Positions 45,946 through 55,804 of a stretch of DNA of 64,000 nucleotides are shown here, one piece after another. This stretch comes from Herminiimonas sp. (GTDB lineage: Bacteria > Pseudomonadota > Gammaproteobacteria > Burkholderiales > Burkholderiaceae_D). The position numbers and the translations under genes are program-made. A model generated the notes under the pieces. The model was not told the DNA's origin, did not search any database, and saw only the letters and a program-made list of their open reading frames with translations. Position 1 is the stretch's first letter; every line of letters begins with the position of its first letter. The stretch spans positions 62,001 through 126,000 of the forward strand of contig JAQGMR010000053.1 in the NCBI GenBank assembly GCA_028292265.1, in the 5' to 3' direction.

Positions 45946-47610
45946 ATGGCGCAGATCTATCCCACCGGTTGGCAGGAAGTCGATGTAACGGGCGCCGCCT
46001 TGCGCGAAATTGAAACATTAAGGCTGCTGGACCGTGCGCTGGCCGACGCACCCTATTCGATTTATCACGGGGTGCACTGGACGAACATTCACCATGGTTT
46101 CTCAGCATATGGCGAGATTGATTTCATCCTCGTGGCACCGAATGGCCGGGTGCTTCTGATCGAGCAAAAGTCCGGGTTCCTGACTGAGACGCCGGACGGC
46201 CTGGTAAAAAGTTACCAGGGTCGCGAAAAGAATATTCAGAGCCAGATCCAGCGCACCATCCAGGGGTTGCTGGCCCGCTTTGGTCGTGCCGGGCAAAATC
46301 TCTGGATCGACTACTTGCTGTACTGCCCCGACTACCTCGTAAAGAATCCGCTCGCCGCTGGCGTGCATCCCGAACGCATCATTGACGCAGGAAACAAGGG
46401 AATACTAATCAAGACCATCCGGCAACTCCTTCCCGTGGGTGAGGCAGTGCCGGAGCTGACCAAAATCCAGCGCTTCTTCGGCGATATCCTGAGCCTCAAG
46501 CCGGACCCGAGCGCCATGATCGGTCATGCCACCGAGCTTGTGACACGTCTCTCGGGTGGGTTGGGAATTTGGGCCCGACGCCTGGAATTCTCGCCTTACC
46601 GTCTGCGCGTTACGGGCACGGCCGGCAGCGGCAAAACGCAACTGGCGCTGGCCGAATACAGCGCCGCAGTTGAAGCCGGCCTGCGCCCGCTCTATGTCTG
46701 CTACAACCGGCCTCTGGCGGACCATGTCCAGCAACTGGTTCCACAGGGCGGTCGCGTCGGGAGCTTTCATCACCTGTGCGACGCACTTGCCCGCGCCTGC
46801 GGCATGACCCCGGATTATGGGTCACCCAGTGTCTGGGAGGAACTGGAACGTCTGTCGTCCTCAGCACCATTGCCTGCCGACTGGCAGTACGACGTTTTGA
46901 TCGTGGACGAGGGCCAGGATTTCTCCGAAAGCTGGCGTGATATCGTCCTGCGCATGCTGAAGCCGGAAGGTCGCGCGATCTGGCTGGAGGACCCGTTACA
47001 GAACCTGTATGGCCGGGCGCCGGTGTCGTTGCCGGGGTGGGTCACGCTGCATTCGCAAACCAACTTCCGCAGCCCGCGCCAGATCATAGACATGTTGATT
47101 TCGATGAGCGGCGCGGCCGGCAGCGACACGCCATCATTGCGCGCCATTGAGGCGGCCAGCCCGATCCTGGGCGCCGACATCGATATCCATACCTGGGCCG
47201 ATGGTGACGTTGCAGCGATGGTCGAGCGTACCAAGCAAGCCATTACCGGGTGCCTGGCCGCCGGCTTTACGCGCCAGGACATTGCGCTGATTTCATTTCG
47301 CGGCCGGGACAATTCAGCCTTGCTGAATCTTGACGCGCTCGGTGCCCACAGGCTCAAGTCCTTCACCGGGGAATACGACCTTTTTGGCAACCCGGTATTT
47401 CGTGAAGGTGAACTGCTGGCAGAATCGGTCTATCGCTTCAAGGGTCAATCGGCGCCGGCGGTTGTCTTCACCGAGATTGATTTCGAAGCAATGGATGAAC
47501 GAACCTGCCGCAAACTGTTTGTCGGCATGACGCGCGCCCGACTGAAGTTGACACTGGTGTTGAGCGAGCGGTCAGCAAGGTGCCTGCTAGGGAGCGGCGA
47601 CGGAAATTGA
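45946..47610 (+). CDS. NERD nuclease-domain / UvrD-like helicase fusion
   Basis: A 554-residue protein. Residues 15-130 are a NERD domain with PD-(D/E)XK-type residues: YGEIDFIL (E57, D59) and LLIEQKSG (E73, K75). Residues 215-550 are a P-loop helicase-like ATPase: GTAGSGKTQ Walker A (224-231), IVDEGQDFS Walker B (D321, E322), NFRSPRQI motif IV region and FVGMTRARLKL at the C-terminus. It has no accessory 1B/2B domains of a full UvrD. Such fusions occur in DNA repair and in defence islands. Alone here; convergent with the HipA-family gene. Confidence 0.87.
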   Translation: MAQIYPTGWQEVDVTGAALREIETLRLLDRALADAPYSIYHGVHWTNIHHGFSAYGEIDFILVAPNGRVLLIEQKSGFLTETPDGLVKSYQGREKNIQSQIQRTIQGLLARFGRAGQNLWIDYLLYCPDYLVKNPLAAGVHPERIIDAGNKGILIKTIRQLLPVGEAVPELTKIQRFFGDILSLKPDPSAMIGHATELVTRLSGGLGIWARRLEFSPYRLRVTGTAGSGKTQLALAEYSAAVEAGLRPLYVCYNRPLADHVQQLVPQGGRVGSFHHLCDALARACGMTPDYGSPSVWEELERLSSSAPLPADWQYDVLIVDEGQDFSESWRDIVLRMLKPEGRAIWLEDPLQNLYGRAPVSLPGWVTLHSQTNFRSPRQIIDMLISMSGAAGSDTPSLRAIEAASPILGADIDIHTWADGDVAAMVERTKQAITGCLAAGFTRQDIALISFRGRDNSALLNLDALGAHRLKSFTGEYDLFGNPVFREGELLAESVYRFKGQSAPAVVFTEIDFEAMDERTCRKLFVGMTRARLKLTLVLSERSARCLLGSGDGN

Positions 47611-47683
47611 ACCTTGCGGGAAGTACCCGGCGTGCCTTTCCGTTGAGTCCAATTGCAGCGCTTGATTTGGCCGGCTTCGACGG

Positions 47684-49096
47684 TCAGGCTGCAGGCAGGA
47701 GTGCTGTTGATCCTGCGGTCGCGCTTGCCATAAGACGGCCGAGCGCCTTTGCGTTGCTGGCGCAGGTCTTGCGAAACGCCGCACTGATCCGCGCATCGCC
47801 GGCCGCCTTTAGCCAAAACTCGGTTGCGGCCCGGCAGGCGACCTCCCAATCCTCCTCTTCCTCCGGCAGTGGAAGCACCGGCGAAAATTCACGCCGCGGC
47901 AGTTCGACGCCTCGCATGGGTGCGTAGTGCATGGGAAGCATGTCGTACACCGGAGCCAGCCTCAATGCAGAAACGCCGTCCGTGCTGGGTCGAAACGCCA
48001 GGTTCCCGTCATGCATGTCGCTATTGGAGATCAACTGGCCAAAGTGGCATAAACGCCGGATGTCCCGCGCAGCCACTTCGCTAATCATCGCTTGCTCTAG
48101 CATGCGCTGCGCCCCGGTAGTCCAGGTCGCCGTGGACAGTCCGAAAAGCGCGGCATTGATCGAAGCCCAGGAGCAAACGCCGGAGCGACCGAACATGCCA
48201 TGCCGGTCAAACCGCAGCACTTCGAGAAAGGTGCGGCCGTCGAATTGGTGAATGCTGCTTTGCGCTGATTCAATGCCGAGATGGGCACTTACGGTCCGCA
48301 AGGCGAGGTGCTCGCAAACAAGGAGGTCGGCCCAGCGACGCGTACCGGCGGATTTGTCATTTCCGGAAAACTTGACGATGACATGCACCGGCCCGCCGTC
48401 GTGCATTTTGCAGGCGGTGAACTTGGGGAATTCACCACCGGCCGATGAACCGACCACGCCGAAGTTTAACGCCGCGCGCGCTTGTTCTGCATACGCTTCG
48501 GGGATCTGATCGTCGGTGAGGAAGTGCGGCGGATCCTGGATCGCGCCAAGGAAGCGACGATAGGCTGCAGCGCCGAGGATGTAGCTTCCCGGCTGGTCTG
48601 CTCCGAAAATCGATAGCGCCCAGAACACATGGTCTTCCGACCAGTCGCGCGGATCTGCAGGCACCTGTAGCAGATCGGCGTTCAGGCGAGCGAAGTTCCG
48701 GCCGAGGAAACCCTGAGGCCGCATGTCGTCCAGCGGATAAGGGATGCCGTCGAACCAGCCGTCGCGCATGTCTCCTTCGAGCGGCCACTCGAGCTCTCTT
48801 TTGAAAGCCATGGCGCAACCGGCGGGATGAATGAGATCGAGCGTCGCAACCTCCGCGCCGCGTCCATTCTCGTCTATGCGATACAGGCTTATCGGCCCGG
48901 TTTCGCCGCGCAGCGTGCGGCGGGCCGCATAGGCGGTGCGTCGGGCCTTGCCGCGCGTCACCACTTGACCACCGAGCGTCTGTACTACTCGCATCAAGGT
49001 GGGCGCACTGATTTTCTCGCGTTCGCGCAAGTACTTGGCCGGCATGCGATGCCAGGTTCGCAAGGTCCTTAAAATGGCGTCTGGCGAAGTTTTCAT
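47684..49096 (-). CDS. HipA-family kinase, YjjJ (HipH) type
   Basis: A 470-residue stand-alone member of the HipA family. Residues 1-60 are an N-terminal winged-helix-like segment (LRTWHRMPAKYLREREKIS) that takes the place of a separate HipB antitoxin. The kinase core has a Gly-rich loop (GSSAGGEFPKF, 216-226), a lysine in VHVIVKFS (K242), the catalytic SNSDMHDGN (357-365, D360 and N365) and APVYDMLP with the metal-binding D385. YjjJ of E. coli is a toxin when overproduced. The start ATG at 49096 lies against two 12-bp tandem repeats, and no Shine-Dalgarno sequence is visible. Confidence 0.9.
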   Translation of the reverse strand: MKTSPDAILRTLRTWHRMPAKYLREREKISAPTLMRVVQTLGGQVVTRGKARRTAYAARRTLRGETGPISLYRIDENGRGAEVATLDLIHPAGCAMAFKRELEWPLEGDMRDGWFDGIPYPLDDMRPQGFLGRNFARLNADLLQVPADPRDWSEDHVFWALSIFGADQPGSYILGAAAYRRFLGAIQDPPHFLTDDQIPEAYAEQARAALNFGVVGSSAGGEFPKFTACKMHDGGPVHVIVKFSGNDKSAGTRRWADLLVCEHLALRTVSAHLGIESAQSSIHQFDGRTFLEVLRFDRHGMFGRSGVCSWASINAALFGLSTATWTTGAQRMLEQAMISEVAARDIRRLCHFGQLISNSDMHDGNLAFRPSTDGVSALRLAPVYDMLPMHYAPMRGVELPRREFSPVLPLPEEEEDWEVACRAATEFWLKAAGDARISAAFRKTCASNAKALGRLMASATAGSTALLPAA

Positions 49097-49118
49097 GAAA
49101 CGATTTATGAAACGATTT
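49095..49118. repeat. Tandem 12-bp repeat at the HipA-family start codon
   Basis: ATGAAACGATTT occurs twice without a gap at 49095-49118, in the immediate upstream region of the minus-strand kinase gene (its start codon is the complement of 49094-49096). Read on the gene strand the unit is AAATCGTTTCAT. It could be an autoregulatory operator for the winged-helix segment of the kinase. It takes the place of a ribosome binding site. Confidence 0.6.
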
Positions 49119-49445
49119 ATCGTGGACTTGCCCCTATGGTATCACGGGTCAATTACCTTCAACTGTGCACTTCTGAATGAAATGATTTGGTGACCAGCCT
49201 GATTGGCCTGAAAGACAGGCTTCAACGCACGGGAACGGATTGAAACTTGAAGGGTTAGACGCTGATCTACCGTCGCAGGCGAACGGTTGGGTGCGCGGTC
49301 AAAGGAATCGCCGCACCCTTGTAATGCTCGGAGCCGAGGTCAGCGGGCGTGATGAAGCAGCGGCTTGCATCGCCCCGCGGCGCACTTCCGCCATCGGACC
49401 AGGCAATCCGCCAAGGCACCCGTCAGTGGAGGGTCCAGCCCCTCC
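49097..49445. other. Intergenic region between HipA-family gene and indolepyruvate oxidoreductase
   Basis: 349 bases between the 5' end of the HipA-family gene and the 3' end of the oxidoreductase gene, both on the minus strand. It must hold the HipA promoter. The first 120 bases are noticeably more AT-rich than the surroundings, as in recently acquired genes. No supportable gene or RNA is seen. Confidence 0.4.
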
Positions 49446-52400
49446 CTATGCCGCGTGCCTTCCTCCGCCCTGCACAGACCCGGAGCGGAATCCGGCAACC
49501 AGTTCGGCCTCCTTCTGCCGTGCTGCCTTAAGATGCCGTTCCTTGACGTGGCCAAAGCCCCGGATGTCTTCCGGGATGCTGGCGATGGCGACCAGTTGAC
49601 CAAGGTTGCCAGCGTTAACGAGTGGCAGCAGGTCTTCCAGCAATGCACGGTATTGCGTAATCAATTCCCGCTCGACCTTGCGCTCTGCACTGTGGCCGAA
49701 CGGGTCGAGCACAGTGCCCCGCAGGAATCGCAGCTTCGCCAGGACGCCGAATGCCTGCATCATCCATGAGCCGTACTCGCGCTTGACGAGATGGCCCTTG
49801 TCATCGCGTTTGGCAAGCAGCGGCGGGGCGAGATGAAACTTGAGCTTGTAATCGCCTTCGAACATGCCGTCAATCTTTGCAGCGAAGGCCTGATTTGCAT
49901 ACAGGCGCGCGACTTCATACTCGTCCTTGTAGGCCATCAGCTTGAACAGATAGCGGGCAACGGCTTCGGTCAGTCGCATCGACGTGCCGCTGCCGACCAG
50001 TTCGCTCTCCACCTTCTGAACGCGATCCACGAAGGATTTGTATTGCGCGGCATAGTCAGCGTTTTGATAGTCGGTGAGGAAGGCGATACGCCTGGCAACC
50101 ACGTCCTCAAGCGTGGGGGTGCGCTTGAACTCGATTACCTGCGCCGGGACGTTTAGCTGCGCCGCCTTTTCAACCGCGGTGAGGTCCGCCGCAGCCAATC
50201 GGCCCCACGCGAATGCCTGCGTATTGAATTCGACCGACACGCCGTTCAGGCTGATTGCTTTCAAGATGGAGGCTTCGTTGAGAGGCACCCAGCCCTTTTG
50301 CCAGGCGAAGCCCAGCATGAACATATTGGTCGCGATAGCGTCGCCCATGACGGCGGTAGCCAACTTGCCGGCATCAATAAAGGCGGTGTTGTCGAGGCCG
50401 CAAGCCGTCTGAATGTCGTGTTCTGCCGACGTGCGCGGGAATTGCCAATCCGGATTGCGCACGAAGGCTGCGGTTGGGGCGCCGGATGAATTGATGGCGG
50501 CGTGCGTGCGCGACTCGCCCATGCGTGACAGGGCGTCTCGCCCCGCAGTAACGATCAAATCGCAGCCGATGACAAGGTCGGCCGCGCCGGTGCCGACTCG
50601 GGTCGAATGGAGCGCTTCCGGATGGCTGGCCAGGCGCACGTGCGACAAAACCGGGCCGCCTTTCTGCGCGAGTCCGCTCATGTCGAGCACCGAGCAACCC
50701 TTGCCCTCGACATGGGCGGCCATCGCCAGAATCTGGCCAACCGTGACAACGCCGGTCCCGCCGATGCCCGTTACTAAAATCCCGAACGGTTCACCGATTG
50801 AGGGAACGGTCGGCTGCGGCAAATTAGCGGTCCGCGGCATGCCGGGCTTGCCGTCTGCTCCAGCTGCACTCGCAGCGGCTTTTTTGGGCTTGCGCAGTTG
50901 GCCGCCTTCCACCGTGACGAAGCTGGGACAAAATCCGTTCACGCAGGAATAGTCCTTGTTGCACGTGGACTGATTGATTTGCCGCTTGCGACCGAACTCC
51001 GTTTCGAGCGGTTCAACCGAGAGGCAATTGGATTGCACGCTGCAATCGCCGCACCCTTCGCAAACCGCTTCGTTGATGACGGCACGCTTGGCCGGGTCCG
51101 GGTACTCATTGCGTTTCCGGCGCCGCCGCTTTTCCGAGGCGCACGTTTGGTCGTAGATCATGGCGGACACACCGGGGCATTCGCGCAATTCGCGCTGCAC
51201 CGCATCGAGTTCGCTGCGATGGCGTACCGTTACGCCCGGCGCCCAATTGACATTCGACGGATACTTGTCGGGTTCATCGGTGACGACGATGATTGGCGTG
51301 ACTCCCTCGGCCGCAATCTGGCGCGAAATCATTGCCGGGTCGAGCGGGCCATCGACATGCTGGCCGCCTGTCATGGCGACCGCATCGTTATAAAGAATCT
51401 TGTAGGTCAGGTTGACCTTTGCGGAGACGGCGGCACGAATCGCCAACAGGCCGGAATGGAAGTAGGTGCCATCGCCGAGATTGGCGAAAACGTGCTTCTC
51501 ATCGGTGAAAGGCGCGTTCCCGATCCAGGTCGCGCCTTCGGCGCCCATGTGGGTGAAGGTCGCGGTTTCACGATCCATCCAAAGTGCCATGTAGTGGCAA
51601 CCAATGCCAGCCAGGGCACGGCTACCTTCGGGGACTTTGGTGGAAGTATTGTGCGGGCAGCCGGAACAGAAGTAGGGAATGCGGTCCTTGCTCGGGTCGG
51701 GAGCGCCGACCTTGAGCACGGCTTCCTTGGCTTCAAGGTACGCAATACGCTCTCTTACCCGTTGCTCGATCGGATGACCGGCGAAATACTTGATGATGCG
51801 GCTGGCGATAGCACGCGCGATCTGCGCAGGGTTCAGTTCATAGGTCGCCGGCAGCAGCCAGTTTCCATGCCCTTCATCGCGGCGATTGCTCCATTCGCCA
51901 GTGTCGTCAAACTTGCCCACCACCCGCGGTCGCACATCGTCGCGCCAGTTGTAAAGTTCTTCCTTGAGCTGGTACTCGAGGATCTGACGCTTCTCTTCAA
52001 CCACGAGGATTTCTTCCAGGCCCTGCGCGAAGTGGCGCACGCCTTCCGCTTCGAGCGGCCAGGTCATACCTACCTTGTAAAGGCGAATGCCGATGTCGCG
52101 GGCAACCTCTTCGTCGATGCCGAGATCTTCGAAGGCCTGGCGCGTGTCGAGATAGGATTTACCGGCAGTGATGATGCCGATGCGCGCATGCGGGCTGTCC
52201 CAGATAATGCGGTTCAGGTGGTTCACGCGCGCATAGGCCAGCGCGGCATACCACTTGAAGTTGTTCATGCGCGCTTCCTGCTCCAGCACCGCATCGGGCC
52301 AGCGAATGTTGAGGCCGCCAGGTGGCAGGGCGAAGTCTTCGGGCAGAACGATCTTTACGCGGTCCGGATCAATGTCGACCGCCGCGCCGGACTCCACAAC

Positions 52401-53066
52401 GTCCGTCACGCATTTCATCGCAACCCAAAGGCCGGTGTAGCGACTCATGGCCCAGCCATGCAAGCCGTAGTCGAGATACTCCTGGACTGATGAGGGGTAT
52501 AGCACGGGTATGCCGCAGGCTTTCAGAATGTGTTCGCTCTGGTGCGCCGTGGTCGACGATTTCGCGGCATGGTCGTCGCCCGCCAGCACCAGTACCCCGC
52601 CGGTTCTTGAAGAACCCGCCATGTTGGCGTGCTTGAAGACATCACCGCAGCGATCGACGCCCGGGCCCTTGCCATACCACATTGAAAAGACGCCGTCGTA
52701 TTTTGCGCCAGGGAACAGGTTCACCTGCTGCGTTCCCCAGATGCTGGTGGCGGCAAGGTCTTCGTTGACGCCCGGGTGAAATTTAACGTGATGCGCCTCC
52801 AGATGCTTCTTCGCCTTCTGCGCAGTCTGGTCGACGCTGCCGAGTGGCGAGCCGCGATATCCAGAGATGAAGCCCGCTGTATTCAGTCCTGCTTCCAGGT
52901 CGCGCTGCCGCTGCAGCATGGGCAAGCGAATCAGGGCCTGGGTGCCGGTAATGAACGCTCGTCCGCGCTCGAGCGTGTACTTGTCGTCCAGCGTTATCCC
53001 GGTTGATGCGGTATCGCCAGCAGCCGGCATTTCCGGTGCGAGCGAAGTTGTCAGGGGTGCGTTCAT
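49446..53066 (-). CDS. Indolepyruvate ferredoxin oxidoreductase, fused IorA-IorB type
   Basis: A 1206-residue thiamine-diphosphate enzyme that oxidatively decarboxylates aryl pyruvates (indole-, phenyl-) to acyl-CoA. The N-terminal half is the pyrimidine/TPP part (GYRGSPLGSVDQ, GIGCHYMALWMDRE, FANLGDGTYFHSG). An iron-sulfur region carries CEGCGDCSVQSNC and CNKDYSCVNGFCPSF. The C-terminal third is the gamma domain (GTGVVTVGQILAMAAH). The ATG at 53066 has GGAGA upstream; an in-frame codon at 53120 is less likely. It fits the aromatic amino-acid catabolism genes at 56.6-58.6 kb. Confidence 0.93.
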   Translation of the reverse strand: MNAPLTTSLAPEMPAAGDTASTGITLDDKYTLERGRAFITGTQALIRLPMLQRQRDLEAGLNTAGFISGYRGSPLGSVDQTAQKAKKHLEAHHVKFHPGVNEDLAATSIWGTQQVNLFPGAKYDGVFSMWYGKGPGVDRCGDVFKHANMAGSSRTGGVLVLAGDDHAAKSSTTAHQSEHILKACGIPVLYPSSVQEYLDYGLHGWAMSRYTGLWVAMKCVTDVVESGAAVDIDPDRVKIVLPEDFALPPGGLNIRWPDAVLEQEARMNNFKWYAALAYARVNHLNRIIWDSPHARIGIITAGKSYLDTRQAFEDLGIDEEVARDIGIRLYKVGMTWPLEAEGVRHFAQGLEEILVVEEKRQILEYQLKEELYNWRDDVRPRVVGKFDDTGEWSNRRDEGHGNWLLPATYELNPAQIARAIASRIIKYFAGHPIEQRVRERIAYLEAKEAVLKVGAPDPSKDRIPYFCSGCPHNTSTKVPEGSRALAGIGCHYMALWMDRETATFTHMGAEGATWIGNAPFTDEKHVFANLGDGTYFHSGLLAIRAAVSAKVNLTYKILYNDAVAMTGGQHVDGPLDPAMISRQIAAEGVTPIIVVTDEPDKYPSNVNWAPGVTVRHRSELDAVQRELRECPGVSAMIYDQTCASEKRRRRKRNEYPDPAKRAVINEAVCEGCGDCSVQSNCLSVEPLETEFGRKRQINQSTCNKDYSCVNGFCPSFVTVEGGQLRKPKKAAASAAGADGKPGMPRTANLPQPTVPSIGEPFGILVTGIGGTGVVTVGQILAMAAHVEGKGCSVLDMSGLAQKGGPVLSHVRLASHPEALHSTRVGTGAADLVIGCDLIVTAGRDALSRMGESRTHAAINSSGAPTAAFVRNPDWQFPRTSAEHDIQTACGLDNTAFIDAGKLATAVMGDAIATNMFMLGFAWQKGWVPLNEASILKAISLNGVSVEFNTQAFAWGRLAAADLTAVEKAAQLNVPAQVIEFKRTPTLEDVVARRIAFLTDYQNADYAAQYKSFVDRVQKVESELVGSGTSMRLTEAVARYLFKLMAYKDEYEVARLYANQAFAAKIDGMFEGDYKLKFHLAPPLLAKRDDKGHLVKREYGSWMMQAFGVLAKLRFLRGTVLDPFGHSAERKVERELITQYRALLEDLLPLVNAGNLGQLVAIASIPEDIRGFGHVKERHLKAARQKEAELVAGFRSGSVQGGGRHAA

Positions 53067-53635
53067 GGAGTCTCCGTGAGCCAAAAATTTTGTCTTTGGG
53101 TGCGATGGTTTCGCTGCCAAACTGATCCGTCTTGTGAATGGACCGTCCTTGATCTGATATGAGGAAGCCTAGCACACATGGGAACGCTGCTCCATGCGCG
53201 GCGCAGCATGGTTTGCGCCCAGGGTGATGTGCTTCGACGTAGCTTCTAATGGCATGGCTGCCGCCTTCTAGTCGCCTCGATGAGGCCCGGTCTGGCCTCC
53301 ATAGCGCCACGATTGCGGCGACTGAATTGAGCAGTATTTAGAAAAGTTCGGAAAGAATGCGAAAGGCTCTATCACACGAGGAAGCGGCCGATGCAGGCAG
53401 TCGGCGAAGCGTTGTGATGCCACTGACACGAACAAGACCAGCTAGCGATCGAGGGAAATATCAAGCGCGCTGCAAGCGCATGCATGGCACGCTCGCCGCA
53501 AAGTTCATGCACGAGTTTGGCGCTGCCGACGCAGGAACGGATCAGGCCATGCCGGCCGGATCCGTTCAATTTACTTTTTTCCCGCTCTATATTGCAAGGC
53601 TTAACGCTGGATGTCACCACCGCTCAGCCCCGCAA
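53067..53635. other. Intergenic region between oxidoreductase and effector genes
   Basis: 569 bases on which I see no convincing gene; open frames on both strands are short and lack conserved sequence. It holds the promoter of the minus-strand oxidoreductase gene. A symmetric AACGGATC...GATCCGTT element lies at 53536-53566, followed by T-rich sequence on the plus strand, but no plus-strand gene ends there. This marks one edge of the secretion cassette. Confidence 0.4.
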
Positions 53636-55771
53636 TCAGACTTGAGCGTTAGACGGCGTTGAAACCGCAGGTTGAGATGCCACCATCACATCCAACACCT
53701 GTCTGCGGTGGTCGTTGCTGCATTTCATCAATGCCTGATTTGCCATATCCCGAGTAGTAATTTTTTTGCCAGAAATCTTCGACAACAGGTCCAGCGCCCC
53801 CTTTAGCTTCGGGTCAGCCACGATGTTCTTGGCAAAGGTTGCCCCCACCACGTCAATTGTCATTTGCGCCAAGGCTTTATCGGAGCTGTGGTCCTTGGCG
53901 CGGAGCTTGAATTGCTCCTTGCCGCAAAGTACGTCGGCAAAGTAGTCCTGGTGCTTCAACACGACGTCATTGAAAGATACGCTATTGCCGTCAACATCGT
54001 TGTAGCTTTTGAATAACCATCCGCCGCCGCGCTTCTTTTCGATGCAAAGATCCGCTTTTATCTGGGCCGAATATCGCGACATATCCTTTCCACGTTCAGC
54101 GTAGGCGACCGTGACTTTTTGCGCGATGAACGATGACAGTATTTTGCAGTCAGTCGAGTTCGGTAGCTCGTTCGCCTCAATTCCAACCCATTCAGCCAAC
54201 GCTCTAAACGCTTCGACATCGTAGAACGCAACAAGGTCTGAGAACCCGGCGGAAATTGGCGTGGCGTAGTCATGCTCCACGTCCTTGTCGAGCTCATCCA
54301 CGAAGCTTGCGTTAATCTTTAGCGAGTCATCATATTGGGCGAACCGATTCGTTGGCCCCTTGAAAAGAGGATGCTCGGATGTTGAATGTGGCCGCAATTC
54401 AAGGTGCTTGCAAATTTTTCTAAGGGCACCGGCGAGGTCAATCCGTACTAGTTGATTGTCGCCCTTGAGCCCAAGATTACCGGTATGCATATCGAATTCA
54501 TCGCCACGCAAAGCGGGAACCGTCACCTTCTCGAAGTTTTGATATTGTCCTTTACTGAACGCGTTTTTGATAAACCACTGGGTTCCGGTCATGCCGAGAT
54601 ACCACGGCTTCTCCTTTGGGACCGGCATACCGTGTTGCGCGTAAACATCTTTATAAAGGTCGCATTTATAGTCCGTTATATAGACGGAAGCGGCGTATAT
54701 ATCGGATGCCTTGCGGTTCACACCATTGGAAGTGTCGACGAGATGCACGTCGGGAAACAAATCGGGGTGCCTGCTACGGAATATTACAGACCCGAGAAAC
54801 TCCGTCATGTTTTTGGCGATAACTGGTTCGAATTTCAGTAACGCCAATTGTGCCTTGTCGAGTTTAGCGATTACCCTGCCGTCCGCAAGACATAGCTGTC
54901 CTTTTTGATGCTCCGTCACATCGAATTTTCCGGCTCCGTCGTAGCTTACGCGAGTGATATCACCAGCCTTGTTCCGTATAACAGTGATTTTTTGGCCGTC
55001 GACATCCTTTGCCTCATCCCGATCATTCAAAACATTAAGCTTCTTCCCGCTCAGGTCAATGCATTCCGACTTTTTGTTCACGAGCAGGTGAATCCCTCCC
55101 TTGGCGCCGGCACCATGCTGACCGCCAGCTTTCTCGCCTTTGTAACTCCAAAAATGTTTTACGCCATTTGACGACGAAGAAGAGGGCTTGCTGTGCAAGA
55201 TGGGCCGAGCAGTGGAGCTCGTCGCGTCTTGCGCCACCTGGTCATGCGGGCCGGTGACGATGGCAGTGGTATTGCCCTGTACCTGTAACTGCGGCAAAAC
55301 GCTGGCCGGGATATCAGGCGGCAGGCTGGACGGGCGCGGCGGTGGTGCATCGGCGACCTTGTCACGCGGGTTTGCAAGAACCTGCGGATTGCAAGACAGG
55401 ACGTGGGTTGCCGCATTCGATGTATTCGCATCGACGCTGCCGGGGCTGGTGCTTGTCAGTGAGGTGGAAGCAGCCAGGCCAGGAAGGAAGCTTGGGGTCG
55501 CATGCGAAAAAGGAGATGGCGGGGGCACGTTGGGACCCGTTACAGGCTGCCCGCGCGGCGAACTGGTCCCGTTGATCGGTATTTCGGCATGTGGATGGAC
55601 GACCGCTTGCGGGATCGTCGCCATGACCAGGGTTGCCGCAAGGGGCGCGACCGGTCCACTGCTGCTGCAAGAAAACGCACTTTTTTCGGCAACAGGTGTT
55701 TTGCCTGGTTCGACCGGACCGGTTGGCCCTGCCCCGCTTCCCCGCAGTGGATTCGACGAATTCGATTTCAT
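53636..55771 (-). CDS. Predicted type III secreted effector, kinase-like
   Basis: A 711-residue protein with no signal peptide. Residues 1-200 are disordered, rich in Ser, Pro, Thr and Ala, as in type III secretion heads. Residues about 205-230 are Gly-rich (GEKAGGQHGAGAKGG). The central domain has a kinase-type catalytic motif FDMHTGNLGL (D427, H429, N432) followed 13 residues later by RIDLAGAL (D445), the order seen in HipA and PI3/4-kinase-like enzymes. The last 200 residues are helical. The effector call rests mainly on the CesT-type chaperone gene 33 bp upstream. The 3' two thirds are less GC-rich than neighbouring genes, which suggests transfer. Start ATG at 55771 has GGGGAG upstream. 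Target unknown. Confidence 0.72.
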   Translation of the reverse strand: MKSNSSNPLRGSGAGPTGPVEPGKTPVAEKSAFSCSSSGPVAPLAATLVMATIPQAVVHPHAEIPINGTSSPRGQPVTGPNVPPPSPFSHATPSFLPGLAASTSLTSTSPGSVDANTSNAATHVLSCNPQVLANPRDKVADAPPPRPSSLPPDIPASVLPQLQVQGNTTAIVTGPHDQVAQDATSSTARPILHSKPSSSSSNGVKHFWSYKGEKAGGQHGAGAKGGIHLLVNKKSECIDLSGKKLNVLNDRDEAKDVDGQKITVIRNKAGDITRVSYDGAGKFDVTEHQKGQLCLADGRVIAKLDKAQLALLKFEPVIAKNMTEFLGSVIFRSRHPDLFPDVHLVDTSNGVNRKASDIYAASVYITDYKCDLYKDVYAQHGMPVPKEKPWYLGMTGTQWFIKNAFSKGQYQNFEKVTVPALRGDEFDMHTGNLGLKGDNQLVRIDLAGALRKICKHLELRPHSTSEHPLFKGPTNRFAQYDDSLKINASFVDELDKDVEHDYATPISAGFSDLVAFYDVEAFRALAEWVGIEANELPNSTDCKILSSFIAQKVTVAYAERGKDMSRYSAQIKADLCIEKKRGGGWLFKSYNDVDGNSVSFNDVVLKHQDYFADVLCGKEQFKLRAKDHSSDKALAQMTIDVVGATFAKNIVADPKLKGALDLLSKISGKKITTRDMANQALMKCSNDHRRQVLDVMVASQPAVSTPSNAQV

Positions 55772-55804
55772 GATAGCTCCCCAACCAAAGATTGACGCTC
55801 GCCG

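Noticed and set aside
50898..52490. 530-codon plus-strand open frame
   Set aside because: Lies wholly inside the indolepyruvate oxidoreductase gene on the other strand and shows no conserved motif; the oxidoreductase has clear family signatures.
53536..53566. AACGGATC...GATCCGTT inverted repeat as terminator
   Set aside because: The T-rich sequence is on the plus-strand side 13 bases away and no plus-strand gene ends there; for the minus-strand effector gene no T tract follows.
53357..53662. 101-codon plus-strand frame in the gap before the effector gene
   Set aside because: It overlaps the effector's 3' end, has no conserved sequence and no ribosome binding site.
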